Source: Shinella sp. CPCC 101442 (GTDB lineage: Bacteria > Pseudomonadota > Alphaproteobacteria > Rhizobiales > Rhizobiaceae). From it: DNA of 64,000 bases. A model generated the notes under the pieces. The model was not told the DNA's origin and searched no databases. It saw only the letters and a list, made by a program, of their open reading frames with translations. Below are positions 29,347 through 38,472 of this stretch, piece after piece (positions within the stretch are counted from its first letter, which is position 1; the number at the start of each line of letters is the position of its first letter). The stretch lies in assembly GCF_024704725.1 (NCBI RefSeq), contig NZ_JALIQS010000004.1, positions 124,001-188,000 of the forward strand. The letters are read 5' to 3'. The position numbers and the translations under genes are program-made.

Positions 29347-29889
29347 ATGTTCGTTCGCAGCCTCGTTCTTGTCGTTGGTTCCGTCGTTGCCGCCGCCGCC
29401 TTCGTGCCCGGCGTGGCGACCCGCTATCTCGACGCGACAAGCGGCAAGGCATCGGAAGAAGCAAGGATCGAGAAGGCCTCCGTGCCGGCAGGACAGGATG
29501 CGGCGCGCTACACCGGCAATCGCAGCGCCGTCATCAGTGCCGATGCCAACGGTCATTTCAGCGGCCTTTTCTCCATCAACGGTCGCAAGGAAGAAGGCCT
29601 CATCGATACGGGCGCCAGCATGATCGCGCTCAATGTCACGACCGCCCAGCGGCTCGGCATCGACAAGGCCGACCTCAACTTCCGCTATGCCGTCGAGACG
29701 GCGAACGGCAAGGCCCGGGCGGCCTATGTCCGTCTCGACAAGGTCGAGATCGGTCCTGTCAAGGTCGTGAATGTCGGCGCCATGGTGATGGACGACAAGG
29801 CGCTTTCAGGTACGCTGATCGGCATGAGCTTTTTGAAGGGGCTCGCCTCCTACAAGGTCGAAGACGGCCGCATGCATCTCACGCGCTGA
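29347..29889 (+). CDS. Retropepsin-like (clan AA) aspartic protease
   Basis: 180-residue membrane-anchored or periplasmic protein: an N-terminal signal/anchor (SLVLVVGSVVAAAAFVPGV), then a single-lobe retropepsin fold with the catalytic segment GLIDTGASMIALN and a later GTLIGMSFLKGL flap-type segment. This matches the bacterial TIGR02281-type family; substrates are unknown. Its last 11 bases overlap convergently with the 3' end of deoA (29879-29889), so the two transcripts collide. Confidence 0.87.
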   Translation: MFVRSLVLVVGSVVAAAAFVPGVATRYLDATSGKASEEARIEKASVPAGQDAARYTGNRSAVISADANGHFSGLFSINGRKEEGLIDTGASMIALNVTTAQRLGIDKADLNFRYAVETANGKARAAYVRLDKVEIGPVKVVNVGAMVMDDKALSGTLIGMSFLKGLASYKVEDGRMHLTR

Positions 29890-31192
29890 TGCGCGTCAGG
29901 ATATCGGGCGGGAGAGCCGGCGCTTCCGGTGCAATCGGATAGAACGCTGCCAACCGTTGTGCCGCCCGCCCCGCATCTTCGGTATTCGCCGCATGCACAC
30001 GGCCGATCTCGTCTCCCTTTTCCACCCGCGTACCGAGCGGCAAAAGCCGGTCGAAGCCGACGCGATGGTCGATGGTGTCGTCCGGTCGGCTGCGCCCGCC
30101 ACCGAGTTCGATAACGGCGAGGCCGACGCCACGCGTATCGCAGACACTCAGATAACCGGACTGCGCGGCGATGACCTGTCGGATGACCGGTGCCGACGGA
30201 AGATAGGCGTCGGCGTTCTCGATAATATCGGAGGGGCCGCCAAGCGCGTGCACCATGCGTGCGAAGACGTCGGCCGCCGCGCCGCTGGCGAGCGCCTTTG
30301 CCGCTTTCGCGTCGGCGCGCACGCGGTCCGTTTCCGCGCCTGACAGCACCAGCATTTCAGCGGCGAAAGCGAGCACGAGGCGCTCCAGCCGCGTCCCTGC
30401 TTTCTCGCCTTTCAGGAATGCGATGCAATTGGCGATCTCGACGGCATTGCCGGCGGCATCCGCCAGCGGCTGGTTCATGTCCGTGATCAGGGCGGAGGTT
30501 TTCACGCCCGCGCCGTTTGCCACCTCGACCAGAGAACGGGCAAGCGTTTCGGCTTCAGCGGCATCCGTCATGAAGGCGCCGTTGCCGACCTTCACGTCGA
30601 GCACCAGCGATTGCAGGCCCGCTGCAAGCTTCTTGGAGAGAATGGAGGCGGTGATCAGCGGCACGGAATCGACCGTCGCCGTCACGTCGCGGATCGCATA
30701 GATGCGCTTGTCGGCTGGAGCGAGGTCCGCCGTCTGGCCGATGATGGCGCAGCCGACATCTTTGACCGTGCGGCGGAAGAGGTCCGCCGAGGGCATGATC
30801 GTGTAACCGGGGATCGCTTCCAGCTTGTCGAGCGTTCCACCGGTATGACCGAGGCCGCGGCCCGAGATCATCGGTACGGCAAGCCCGCATGCGGCGGCGA
30901 CCGGCGCGAGCATGAGCGAGACATTGTCGCCCACGCCGCCGGTCGAATGTTTGTCGGCGATCGGCCGGTCGATATCCGACCAGGCGAGCACATCGCCCGA
31001 GTCGCGCATGGCCAGCGTCAATGCCACCGTCTCGTCGCGCGCCATGCCATTGAACCAGATCGCCATGGCGAAGGCGGCCACCTGTCCCTCCGAAACGCCG
31101 CCATCCGTCACACCGGCGATGAAGCGGGCGATTTCATCAGAGGTGAGGGTTTCTCCGCTGCGCTTGCGGCGGACCGTCTCCTGCGGCAGCAT
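29879..31192 (-). CDS. deoA: Thymidine phosphorylase
   Basis: Phosphorolysis of thymidine/deoxyuridine to base and deoxyribose 1-phosphate; 437 residues. Phosphate-binding motif DKHSTGGVGDNVSLMLAP, then MISGRGLGHTGGTLDKLEAI and LVLDVKVGNGAFM; C-terminal domain HRVGFDRLLPLGTRVEKGD. ATG 31192 lies one base after the deoC stop. Last gene of the minus-strand nucleoside operon. Convergent overlap with the aspartic protease. Confidence 0.95.
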   Translation of the reverse strand: MLPQETVRRKRSGETLTSDEIARFIAGVTDGGVSEGQVAAFAMAIWFNGMARDETVALTLAMRDSGDVLAWSDIDRPIADKHSTGGVGDNVSLMLAPVAAACGLAVPMISGRGLGHTGGTLDKLEAIPGYTIMPSADLFRRTVKDVGCAIIGQTADLAPADKRIYAIRDVTATVDSVPLITASILSKKLAAGLQSLVLDVKVGNGAFMTDAAEAETLARSLVEVANGAGVKTSALITDMNQPLADAAGNAVEIANCIAFLKGEKAGTRLERLVLAFAAEMLVLSGAETDRVRADAKAAKALASGAAADVFARMVHALGGPSDIIENADAYLPSAPVIRQVIAAQSGYLSVCDTRGVGLAVIELGGGRSRPDDTIDHRVGFDRLLPLGTRVEKGDEIGRVHAANTEDAGRAAQRLAAFYPIAPEAPALPPDILTRISA

Positions 31193-31193
31193 T

Positions 31194-31955
31194 TCAGTAG
31201 CTCGCGGGCGCCGATGGTGCGGATTGGCCGTCGAGCACGGAGAGGATGTCGCCAAGCAGGCCCGACGCACCGAAGCGGAAGGTCTTGGGCGTCGCCCAGC
31301 CTTCGCCGAGGATCGAAGCGGCCAGATCGAGATATTCGCGCGCATCCGTCACCGTGCGCACCCCGCCCGCCGGCTTGAAGCCAACGGGCTTTCCGCTGGC
31401 CTTGATGGCATTCAGCATGATCTCGGCGGCTTGCAGGGTGGCGTTGACGGAAACCTTGCCGGTCGAGGTCTTGATGAAGTCTGCGCCCGCGGCAATTGCA
31501 AGGTCGGAGGCCTCGCGGATCAATGCCGGATCCTTCAGTTCTCCGGTTTCCAGAATGGTCTTGAGAATGACCGGCGGTGTGCAGGCCGCTTTTACCGCCT
31601 CGACCATCTCGGTCACGGCCGCTTCGTCGCCGGCAATGAAGTCGCGGTAGGGGATCACGAGGTCGATCTCGTCTGCGCCGTCGGCAATCGCTTGTTTCGT
31701 CTCGGCAATCACCTCGGCAACCGTCAGATTGCCGGAGGGGAAGTTGACGACGGTGGCGATCTTCACCGCATGGCCGGCGCCGAGAATGCCGCGCGCCTGC
31801 GCAACGAAACGCGGCCAGATGCAGATGGCGGCCGTCGTGCCGAAGGGCGTCTGGGCCTGCGCGCAGAGCTTTTCGATCGCGGCTGCGTCGCAGGTATCCG
31901 TGAGATCGGTCAGGTCGAGCAGCGTGAGCGCTTTCCTTGCGGTGTCCTTAAGCAT
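31194..31955 (-). CDS. deoC: Deoxyribose-phosphate aldolase
   Basis: Splits deoxyribose 5-phosphate to glyceraldehyde 3-phosphate and acetaldehyde. 253 residues, class I aldolase: EIDLVIPYRDF, VILKTILETGEL (active-site Lys region), DFIKTSTGKVSVNAT (Schiff-base Lys) and GFKPAGGVRT. Overlaps the upstream phosphorylase by eight bases and abuts deoA, forming a complete route from deoxynucleosides to glycolysis with DeoB. Confidence 0.95.
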   Translation of the reverse strand: MLKDTARKALTLLDLTDLTDTCDAAAIEKLCAQAQTPFGTTAAICIWPRFVAQARGILGAGHAVKIATVVNFPSGNLTVAEVIAETKQAIADGADEIDLVIPYRDFIAGDEAAVTEMVEAVKAACTPPVILKTILETGELKDPALIREASDLAIAAGADFIKTSTGKVSVNATLQAAEIMLNAIKASGKPVGFKPAGGVRTVTDAREYLDLAASILGEGWATPKTFRFGASGLLGDILSVLDGQSAPSAPASY

Positions 31956-32760
31956 GGTCGGTGCCTCCGCCCGCGATCATTTCGGCGAGGATGGCGGCAA
32001 GCCGCTTTCCGCCGATCGGGGCCATGTCCTTGGTTTCGTGATGGCTGAGTTCGCCGCCCGTCATGCCGGCGCCGAAATTGGTGATGACCGAGGCCGCCGC
32101 AACCTTCAGGCCGAGATGGCGGGCGATCAGCACTTCCGGAACGGTGGACATGCCCACGGCATCCGCACCGAGGACGCGCGCCATGCGGATTTCCGCCGGC
32201 GTCTCGAAGCTCGGGCCGGAGAACCACATGTAGACGCCCGATGAAAGCGGGATATCCAGCGTCTTTGCGGCTGCGTCCATGCGGGCGGCAAGATCGGTGT
32301 CATAGGCATTGGTCATGCCGACGAAGCGATCGTCGCTGTCCAGGCCAACAAGCGGATTGGTGCCGGAAAAGTTGATGTGGTCGGAAATCCGCATCACCGA
32401 GCCGGGCGGCATGTCCTCGCGCAGCGATCCGGCGGAATTCGTGAGGATCAGCGAAGTGACGCCGAGCCCCTTCAGCACCTCGATCGGTGCGCGCATCGCA
32501 TTCGCGTCGCCGCTTTCATAGTAGTGCACGCGGCCGGACAACATGATGACGGGGATAGCGCCGAGATAACCGATAACGAGTTCGCCGGCATGGCCGGAGA
32601 CCGTGCTCACCGGGAAGCTCGGCAGGTCGGCATAGGGAATGCGCAGCGGGTTCTGCACGGCCTCCACCAGGGAGCCCAGGCCGGAGCCGAGCACGATGCC
32701 GTAGCGCGGCAGCACGCCGGCGAGACGGGAAATCAGGAAGTCCGTGGTTTGAACGCTCAT
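31948..32760 (-). CDS. Purine nucleoside phosphorylase (PNP/MTAP trimeric type)
   Basis: Phosphorolysis of inosine, guanosine and their deoxy forms. 270 residues of the PNP/MTAP class: IVLGSGLGSL (phosphate), GRVHYYESGD, ILTNSAGSL, GVYMWFSGPSFETPAEIRM and VGMSTVPEVLIARH. Its start overlaps the cdd stop by four bases and its end overlaps deoC by eight. In rhizobia it may be labelled deoD or punA; the sequence is of the PunA type. Confidence 0.92.
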   Translation of the reverse strand: MSVQTTDFLISRLAGVLPRYGIVLGSGLGSLVEAVQNPLRIPYADLPSFPVSTVSGHAGELVIGYLGAIPVIMLSGRVHYYESGDANAMRAPIEVLKGLGVTSLILTNSAGSLREDMPPGSVMRISDHINFSGTNPLVGLDSDDRFVGMTNAYDTDLAARMDAAAKTLDIPLSSGVYMWFSGPSFETPAEIRMARVLGADAVGMSTVPEVLIARHLGLKVAAASVITNFGAGMTGGELSHHETKDMAPIGGKRLAAILAEMIAGGGTDHA

Positions 32761-33149
32761 CCGAGAATATCCGTCGCAAAGCTGTGCGGCAAAAGCTCGT
32801 CCATCGTCATGGTCTTCTTCACGCCGGTCTCGTCGCACAGATAGATCGGCGTTTTCGCGGTGGCGAATTCCGCGATCTTCTGCCGGCAGCCGCCGCAGGG
32901 CGGGCAGAGCGGCAGTTTTTCGGCGATCACGGCCATTTCGACGATCTTCTTGTTGCCGGCCATGATCATATGGCTGATCGCGGTCGGCTCGGCGCACCAG
33001 CCTTGCGGGAAGGACAGGTTTTCGATGTTCGCGCCGGCGTAGATTTTTCCATCCTCGGCGCGGATGGCGGCGCCGACCGGAAACTTGGAATAGGGCGCAT
33101 GCGCGAAGGCCATCGCCGCGCGGGCCGCCTCGAAGAGATCGTGGGACAT
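32757..33149 (-). CDS. cdd: Cytidine deaminase
   Basis: Zinc enzyme giving (deoxy)uridine; 130 residues, the small tetrameric type. Motifs: YSKFPVGAAI, GANIENLSFPQGWCAEPTAI (zinc Cys and catalytic Glu) and PLCPPCGGCRQKIAEF (two zinc Cys). ATG one base past the preceding permease stop. Its product would be cleaved downstream to uracil, for which upp is encoded divergently. Confidence 0.95.
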   Translation of the reverse strand: MSHDLFEAARAAMAFAHAPYSKFPVGAAIRAEDGKIYAGANIENLSFPQGWCAEPTAISHMIMAGNKKIVEMAVIAEKLPLCPPCGGCRQKIAEFATAKTPIYLCDETGVKKTMTMDELLPHSFATDILG

Positions 33150-33150
33150 G

Positions 33151-34122
33151 TTATCGTTCCTTGACGTAGGGCACGCCGCCGGCCTTCGGCGGAATGGCCT
33201 TGCCGATGAAGCCCGCAAGCAGGATCACGGTGAGGATATAGGGCAGGGCCTGCATCAACTGTACCGGCACCTTGCCGATCAGCGGGAAGGCAAAACCCTG
33301 GTAGCGGATGGCGAAGGCATCGAGGAAGCCGAAGAGCAGGCAGGCGAAGAGGATGTTCTTCGGCCGCCACTTGGCGAAGATGAGGGCGGCAAGCGCGATG
33401 TAGCCCTTGCCCGCCGTCATGCCCTTGGTGAAGCCGGCGCCGGCCGAAAGCGACAGATAGGCGCCGGCAATGCCGCAGAGGATGCCGCAGCAGATGACGG
33501 CGCGATAGCGCAGCCAGATGACCGAAATGCCGGCGGTATCGACGGCACCCGGATTTTCGCCGACGGCGCGAAGCCTGAGACCGAAACGGGTGCGATACAG
33601 GATCCACCAGCTCGCCGGCACCATCAGGAAGGCGAGGTAGGTCAGCGGCGAATGGCCCGACAGCAGGCCCGAATAGATCTGGCCGAGGATCGGCACGTCA
33701 CGCACGGCATCCGCGAAGGGAAGCTGGATCGCGCCGAAACGGCCGCTTTCGGAAAGCGCCGGCGTGCGGCCGCCCTGTCTGAACCAGGCCTCGCCGAGGA
33801 TGACGGTGGAGCCGGCGACCACGAAATTGATCGCAACGCCCGAGACGATCTGGCTGCCGCGCTGGGTGATCGAGGCGTAGCCGTGCACCAGCGAGAGCAG
33901 CACGGAGACGAGGATGGCGGCGAGCAGGCCCATATAGACCGATTGCGTTATATACGCGACGCAGCCGGCGGCGAAGGCCGCGCCCAACATCTTGCCTTCC
34001 AGCCCGATGTCGAAGACGCCGGCACGTTCGGTGAAGAGGCCGGCAAGGGCGGCAAGGATCAGCGGCGTCGAGAGGCGGACGGTGGACTGGGCAAGCTCGA
34101 TGAAGACCTGAAAGAAATCCAT
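33151..34122 (-). CDS. Nucleoside ABC transporter permease (NupC/YufQ type)
   Basis: Inner-membrane permease, 323 residues, BPD_transp_2 family. About nine helices; conserved pieces are LTERAGVFDIGLEGKMLGAAF, NPGAVDTAGISVIWLRYRAV and GMTAGKGYIALAALIFAKWRP. Three bases after the second permease and directly before cdd. Together with the ATPase and the BMP-type binding protein at 37250-38242 it forms a nucleoside importer; specificity is inferred from the salvage genes. Confidence 0.9.
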   Translation of the reverse strand: MDFFQVFIELAQSTVRLSTPLILAALAGLFTERAGVFDIGLEGKMLGAAFAAGCVAYITQSVYMGLLAAILVSVLLSLVHGYASITQRGSQIVSGVAINFVVAGSTVILGEAWFRQGGRTPALSESGRFGAIQLPFADAVRDVPILGQIYSGLLSGHSPLTYLAFLMVPASWWILYRTRFGLRLRAVGENPGAVDTAGISVIWLRYRAVICCGILCGIAGAYLSLSAGAGFTKGMTAGKGYIALAALIFAKWRPKNILFACLLFGFLDAFAIRYQGFAFPLIGKVPVQLMQALPYILTVILLAGFIGKAIPPKAGGVPYVKER

Positions 34123-34125
34123 GGC

Positions 34126-35259
34126 TCAGGCTCCCTTGGTGGCCGCGACGTCGCGCGTCTTCGGCGAAAGGCCGATGACGAGACGGGTTATGGCCGGACG
34201 GAACATGTGTTCGAGCGCGCCGGCAAACAGGATCACCAGACCCTGGATGATGACGATCATGTCGCGCGAGATGGACGGCATCTCGAAGGAGATTTCCGCC
34301 CCGCCCTGGTAGAGCATGCCGAAGAGCAATGCCGCCGGGATGATGCCCGCCGGATGCGACCGCCCCATCAGCGCCACCGCGATGCCGACGAAGCCGGCGC
34401 CCTGAACGAATTCGAGCTGCATGCGGAACTGTTCGCCCATGATCGGGTTGAGCGCCATCATGCCGGCAAGGCCGCCGGAGATCATCATGGTGATGACGAT
34501 GATCTTGGCTTCCTTGATGCCGGCGTAACGCGCGGCGGCGGGGCTATGGCCCATCGTGCGCATCTCGTAGCCGAGCTTCGTGCGCCAGATCAGCACCCAG
34601 ACGCCGAAGGCGGCAACCAGCGCCAGCAGGAAGGAGATGTTGAACGGTGCGTTGCCGACGGAAAGGCCGAAGATCGACATCAGCCAGTCCAGCTTGGGCA
34701 GCTGGCCGCCTGCCTCGAAGGTGCGGGTTTCAAGCGACATCGAGCCGAGCGGCTTGAACACCTTGTTGAGCAGGTAGTTCATCAGGCTTGCGGCGATGAA
34801 GTTGAACATGATCGTCGTGATGACGATATGGCTGCCGCGTTTTGCCTGCAGCCAGCCGGGAATCATCGCCCAGAGCGCGCCGAAGAAGGCGGCGCCCAGG
34901 ATGGCGATCGGAAAAACGAGATACCAGGGCAGCGTCCGGTCGAGCGCAAGGCAGGCGAGCGCCACGCCGATGCCGCCGACATAGGCCTGCCCTTCGCCGC
35001 CGATATTGAACAGGCCGGCATGGAAGGCGACGGCGACCGCAAGGCCGGTGAAGATGAAGGTCGTCGTGTAATAGAGTGTGAAGCCGATATATTCGCCACG
35101 GCCGAAGGCGCCGTTGATCATGTGGTAGGCGGCTTCCAGCGGGCTTTCGCCGACGATCAGAACGACAAGGCCGGAAATCAGGAAGGCGACGGCGAGGTTG
35201 ACCAGCGGGATCAGGCCATATTCGGCCCAGGCCGGCAGTTTTGCGTGAGGGACACTCAT
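34126..35259 (-). CDS. Nucleoside ABC transporter permease (NupB/YufP type)
   Basis: Partner permease of 377 residues. Many helices, with the family segments HAGLFNIGGEGQAYVGGIG and GHSPAAARYAGIKEAKIIV, then GAGFVGIAVALMGRSHPAG. Its ATG overlaps the ATPase stop by four bases. Same operon as cdd and the deo genes. Confidence 0.91.
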   Translation of the reverse strand: MSVPHAKLPAWAEYGLIPLVNLAVAFLISGLVVLIVGESPLEAAYHMINGAFGRGEYIGFTLYYTTTFIFTGLAVAVAFHAGLFNIGGEGQAYVGGIGVALACLALDRTLPWYLVFPIAILGAAFFGALWAMIPGWLQAKRGSHIVITTIMFNFIAASLMNYLLNKVFKPLGSMSLETRTFEAGGQLPKLDWLMSIFGLSVGNAPFNISFLLALVAAFGVWVLIWRTKLGYEMRTMGHSPAAARYAGIKEAKIIVITMMISGGLAGMMALNPIMGEQFRMQLEFVQGAGFVGIAVALMGRSHPAGIIPAALLFGMLYQGGAEISFEMPSISRDMIVIIQGLVILFAGALEHMFRPAITRLVIGLSPKTRDVAATKGA

Positions 35260-36791
35260 TCCGCGGCCTCCTTCGGGCCTTCCACACCGGCCATCAGCAG
35301 GCCGAGTTCTCCTTCAGTTGCGTCAGGCGCGCGCTCGCCGACGACGCGGCCGGCGAACATCACGAGAATTCGGTCGGACAAAGCACGGATTTCATCGAGC
35401 TCGACGGAAACGAGCAGCACGGCCTTGCCCTGGTCGCGCATCTCGATGATGCGCTTGTGAATGAATTCGATGGCGCCGACATCGACGCCGCGTGTCGGCT
35501 GGCCGATGATCAGCACGTCAGGGTTCCGCTCCATCTCGCGGGCCAGAACGATCTTCTGCTGGTTGCCGCCGGAGAAGTTGGCGGTCTTGAGCCTCGGGTT
35601 CGGCGGACGGATGTCGTAAGCCGCGATCTTCTCCTCGGCTTCGGCCCTGATGGCGTCGATATCGAGGGTAAAACCCTTCCGGTACTTTGGGTCGTCGTGA
35701 TAGCCGAGAATGGCGTTCTCGCTCTCCTCGAACTTCAAGACGAGGCCGACATGGTGGCGGTCTTCGGGCACATGGGCGAGGCCGCATTTGCGTAAGTCTG
35801 CCGGGTCGGCATTGCCGGTCACATCGACGGGGCGGCCGTTGAGCAGCACGGTGCCGGATTTGGCGCGGCGGATACCGGAAATCGCCTCCAGGAGCTCCGA
35901 CTGGCCATTGCCGGCCACACCGGCAATGCCGACGATCTCGCCGGCGCGCAGGTCGAAGGACACGTCGTCCACCATGGTCACGCCACGGCTGTCGCGCACC
36001 GTGAGGTTTTTCACCGAAAGCTTCACGTCGGCGGGCTTGGCTGCGCCCTTTTCCACGCGCAGCAGTACGCGACGGCCGACCATCAGCTCGGCAAGCTCCT
36101 CGACGGAGGTCTCCTTCGTCGTGCGCGTCGCCACCATCTCGCCGCGGCGCATGACGGAGACCTCGTCGGTGATCGCCATGATCTCGCGCAGCTTGTGGGT
36201 GATGAGGAGCACGGTTTTGCCCTGATCCTTCAACTGGCCGAGAATGCGGAAGAGGTGATCGGCCTCGGCCGGCGTCAGCACACCCGTCGGCTCGTCGAGA
36301 ATGAGGATATCGGCCTTGCGATAGAGCGCTTTCAGGATTTCCACGCGCTGCTGGATACCGACGGGCAGTTCCTCGATCACGGCGTCCGGATCGACTTCCA
36401 GCGCATATTCCTTCTCGAGCCGCTTCAGCTCGGTACGCGCCTTGGTGATGCCGGCATTGAGGATCTGGCTTTCCTCCGCGCCGAGCATGATGTTTTCCAG
36501 CACCGTGAAGTTTTCGACCAGCATGAAGTGCTGGTGCACCATGCCGATGCCGGCGGCGATCGCCGCGTTCGGATCGCGGATGTTGACCTTCTGGCCATTG
36601 ATCAGGATGTCGCCATGATCGGCCTGGTAGAAGCCGTAGAGGATCGACATGAGAGTGGATTTGCCGGCGCCGTTTTCGCCGATGATACCGTGAATGGTGC
36701 CCTTGCGGACCTTCAGGTTGATATTCCGGTTGGCGTGGACGAGGCCGAAGCTTTTGTCGATGCCCTGCAGTTCGATTGCCAGTTCGCTCAT
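35256..36791 (-). CDS. Nucleoside ABC transporter dual ATPase (NupA/YufO type)
   Basis: 511 residues with two ABC ATPase halves, the sugar/nucleoside importer class. First half: Walker A GENGAGKSTLMS, signature-like VGIQQRVEILKAL and Walker B ILILDEPTGVL. Second half: GVAGNGQSELLE, FSGGNQQKIVLAREM and LIIGQPTRGVD; as is usual in this class the second half is degenerate. First gene of the minus-strand operon running through deoA. Confidence 0.92.
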   Translation of the reverse strand: MSELAIELQGIDKSFGLVHANRNINLKVRKGTIHGIIGENGAGKSTLMSILYGFYQADHGDILINGQKVNIRDPNAAIAAGIGMVHQHFMLVENFTVLENIMLGAEESQILNAGITKARTELKRLEKEYALEVDPDAVIEELPVGIQQRVEILKALYRKADILILDEPTGVLTPAEADHLFRILGQLKDQGKTVLLITHKLREIMAITDEVSVMRRGEMVATRTTKETSVEELAELMVGRRVLLRVEKGAAKPADVKLSVKNLTVRDSRGVTMVDDVSFDLRAGEIVGIAGVAGNGQSELLEAISGIRRAKSGTVLLNGRPVDVTGNADPADLRKCGLAHVPEDRHHVGLVLKFEESENAILGYHDDPKYRKGFTLDIDAIRAEAEEKIAAYDIRPPNPRLKTANFSGGNQQKIVLAREMERNPDVLIIGQPTRGVDVGAIEFIHKRIIEMRDQGKAVLLVSVELDEIRALSDRILVMFAGRVVGERAPDATEGELGLLMAGVEGPKEAAE

Positions 36792-36947
36792 GACGATCCA
36801 CTCTTACGGGGATTTAGGGCCGACGGGCCGTTTTTCGGCCTGCCGGGTCGCAGTCTTGTTGCTTCCAGAGCACTTGTCCAGTCCGATTGCGGGCTGGGGG
36901 CTGCGCCGCTATAGCTCGTTGCGGCCGCACGAAGCGACGAGGACACC

Positions 36948-37172
36948 ATGACCGATCTTCCCGAAGATACCGACGCCGAGCGCATCGCGCGCCTGGAAGA
37001 GCATGTCGCCCACCAGGCTCATACGATCGAGGAACTCTCAGACCAGCTCGCCGAACAGTGGCGGGTGGTCGAGCAGGTCAGGACGAAGCTCGACCGGCTG
37101 ACGGAACGGTTTCTCTTGCTGGAAGAAGGGGCTGGTGAAGCCCCGGCCGTCACCCGCCCGCCGCATTACTGA
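36948..37172 (+). CDS. slyX: SlyX family protein
   Basis: 74-residue cytoplasmic protein, largely one coiled coil (ERIARLEEHVAHQAHTIEEL and following heptads) ending in the SlyX-typical PPHY. Function is unknown in the family. Divergent from the nucleoside ATPase and convergent with the binding-protein gene, with a shared hairpin between. Confidence 0.85.
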   Translation: MTDLPEDTDAERIARLEEHVAHQAHTIEELSDQLAEQWRVVEQVRTKLDRLTERFLLLEEGAGEAPAVTRPPHY

Positions 37173-37212
37173 GCCAACAGCGCCGCAGGACGGTTTGTCC
37201 GGAAAACGGAAT

Positions 37213-37240
37213 CGGCCCGTCTGCTTTCGCAAACGGGCCG
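37213..37240. terminator. Hairpin between convergent slyX and the BMP gene
   Basis: Stem CGGCCCGT/ACGGGCCG (37213-37220 with 37233-37240) with a 12-base loop, ten bases beyond the binding-protein stop. On the minus strand it is followed by ATTCCGTTTTCC. Probably works on both strands. Confidence 0.62.
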
Positions 37241-37249
37241 TCAATCCGC

Positions 37250-38242
37250 TTAGTAAGGGCAGGTCTCGTCCGTCATGTAGTCGTGGACCTTCACCGTGCC
37301 GGCGATGATGTCGGCGCGCGCCTTGTCGATGGCGGCCTTCATTTCCGGGGTGATCAGTGGTGCATTATTGTCGTCCATGGCAACATCGACGCCGCTTTCC
37401 TTCAGGCCGAGCACGTTGATGCCAGGCTGGAACTTGTCGTCCTTGGCCGACATGAAGGCATCGTAGACGGCGACGTCGACGCGCTTGACCATCGAGGTCA
37501 GGACCTTGCCCGGATGCATGCCATTCTGGTTGGAGTCCACGCCGATGCCGAGCTTGCCGGCGTCGGCCGCAGCCTGGAGAACGCCAACACCCGTGCCGCC
37601 GGCTGCGTGGTAGACCACGTCCGAACCCTGGTCGAACTGCGACTTGGCGATTTCGCCGCCCTTGACCGGGTCGTTCCAGGCGTCCGGCGTCGTGCCCGTA
37701 TAGGCTTCGAGCACCTTCATGTCGGAACCGAGCGACTTCGCGCCGCCGATATAGCCGCAGGCGAATTTGTGGATGAGCGGGATGTCCATGCCGCCGACGA
37801 AGGAGACGGTCTTCGACTTGGAGGCCATGCCGGCGAGGATACCGGCGAGCCAGCCGCCTTCCTCTTCCTTGAACACGACCGAACGGACGTTCGGCTTGTC
37901 GACGACCATGTCGATGATGGCGAACTTGGTGTCGGGATATTCGGCGGCGATCTTCTCAAGCTGTGCTGCCCAGGAGAAACCGGCCATCACGATCGGGTTG
38001 TTGCCGTCGCCGGCGAAGCGGCGCAGCGCCTGCTCGCGCTGGGCGTCGTTGGCGATTTCGAAGTCGCGGTATTCGATGCCGGTTTCGGCCTTGAATTTTT
38101 CCGCGCCGTTATAGGCCGCTTCGTTGAACGACTTGTCGAACTTGCCGCCGAGGTCATAGATGATCGCCGGCTTGATATCCGCGGCGAAAGCGCTGGCCGA
38201 CATGGCAGCCGTGGCAAGAAGAGTGAGAAGGGTTTTTTTCAT
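37250..38242 (-). CDS. BMP-family nucleoside-binding lipoprotein/periplasmic protein
   Basis: Substrate-binding component, 330 residues, Bmp/PnrA-like. Signal peptide LLTLLATAAMSASAFAA without a lipobox, so soluble. Family motifs: IIYDLGGKFDKSFNEAAYNG, VVFKEEEGGWLAGILAG, FVGGMDIPLIHKFACGYIGG and GIGVDSNQNGMHPGKVLTSM. ATG 38242 opens the signal peptide. It is separated from its permease and ATPase genes by slyX and is transcribed alone from a promoter region with an inverted repeat. Confidence 0.92.
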   Translation of the reverse strand: MKKTLLTLLATAAMSASAFAADIKPAIIYDLGGKFDKSFNEAAYNGAEKFKAETGIEYRDFEIANDAQREQALRRFAGDGNNPIVMAGFSWAAQLEKIAAEYPDTKFAIIDMVVDKPNVRSVVFKEEEGGWLAGILAGMASKSKTVSFVGGMDIPLIHKFACGYIGGAKSLGSDMKVLEAYTGTTPDAWNDPVKGGEIAKSQFDQGSDVVYHAAGGTGVGVLQAAADAGKLGIGVDSNQNGMHPGKVLTSMVKRVDVAVYDAFMSAKDDKFQPGINVLGLKESGVDVAMDDNNAPLITPEMKAAIDKARADIIAGTVKVHDYMTDETCPY

Positions 38243-38364
38243 TGTGCAGCCCTGTTCGCTATTGATCTTATAGGGACCTTCCGAGCAGCGCTTGAAGAAG
38301 CGCACGACGGAGCCACCGACCCGTTCCCTTGGGTCAGGCTGGCGGCATCCTTGCATGCCTCCGG

Positions 38365-38387
38365 GAAAAATTCACCAGAAATTTTTC
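38365..38387 (-). promoter_or_regulatory. Inverted repeat upstream of the BMP-type gene
   Basis: GAAAAATT-N7-AATTTTTC, about 125 bases before the ATG, inside an AT-rich patch with TTGGTAAAAAA. Possible operator for nucleoside-responsive control; the binding factor is not evident. Confidence 0.35.
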
Positions 38388-38472
38388 AGTTGGTAAAAAA
38401 TAGAAACCGCCGCAAACGAGGCTGGAGAACCCTGTTCGCGACGGCGCGCATTTCACAGAATTGCCGGCGTCG

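Noticed and set aside
33148-35460. A 770-codon open frame on the plus strand
   Set aside because: It is antisense to the two nucleoside permease genes and cdd, has no recognisable domain, and its composition (Asp/Glu/Arg-rich) is typical of the reverse frame of high-GC genes.
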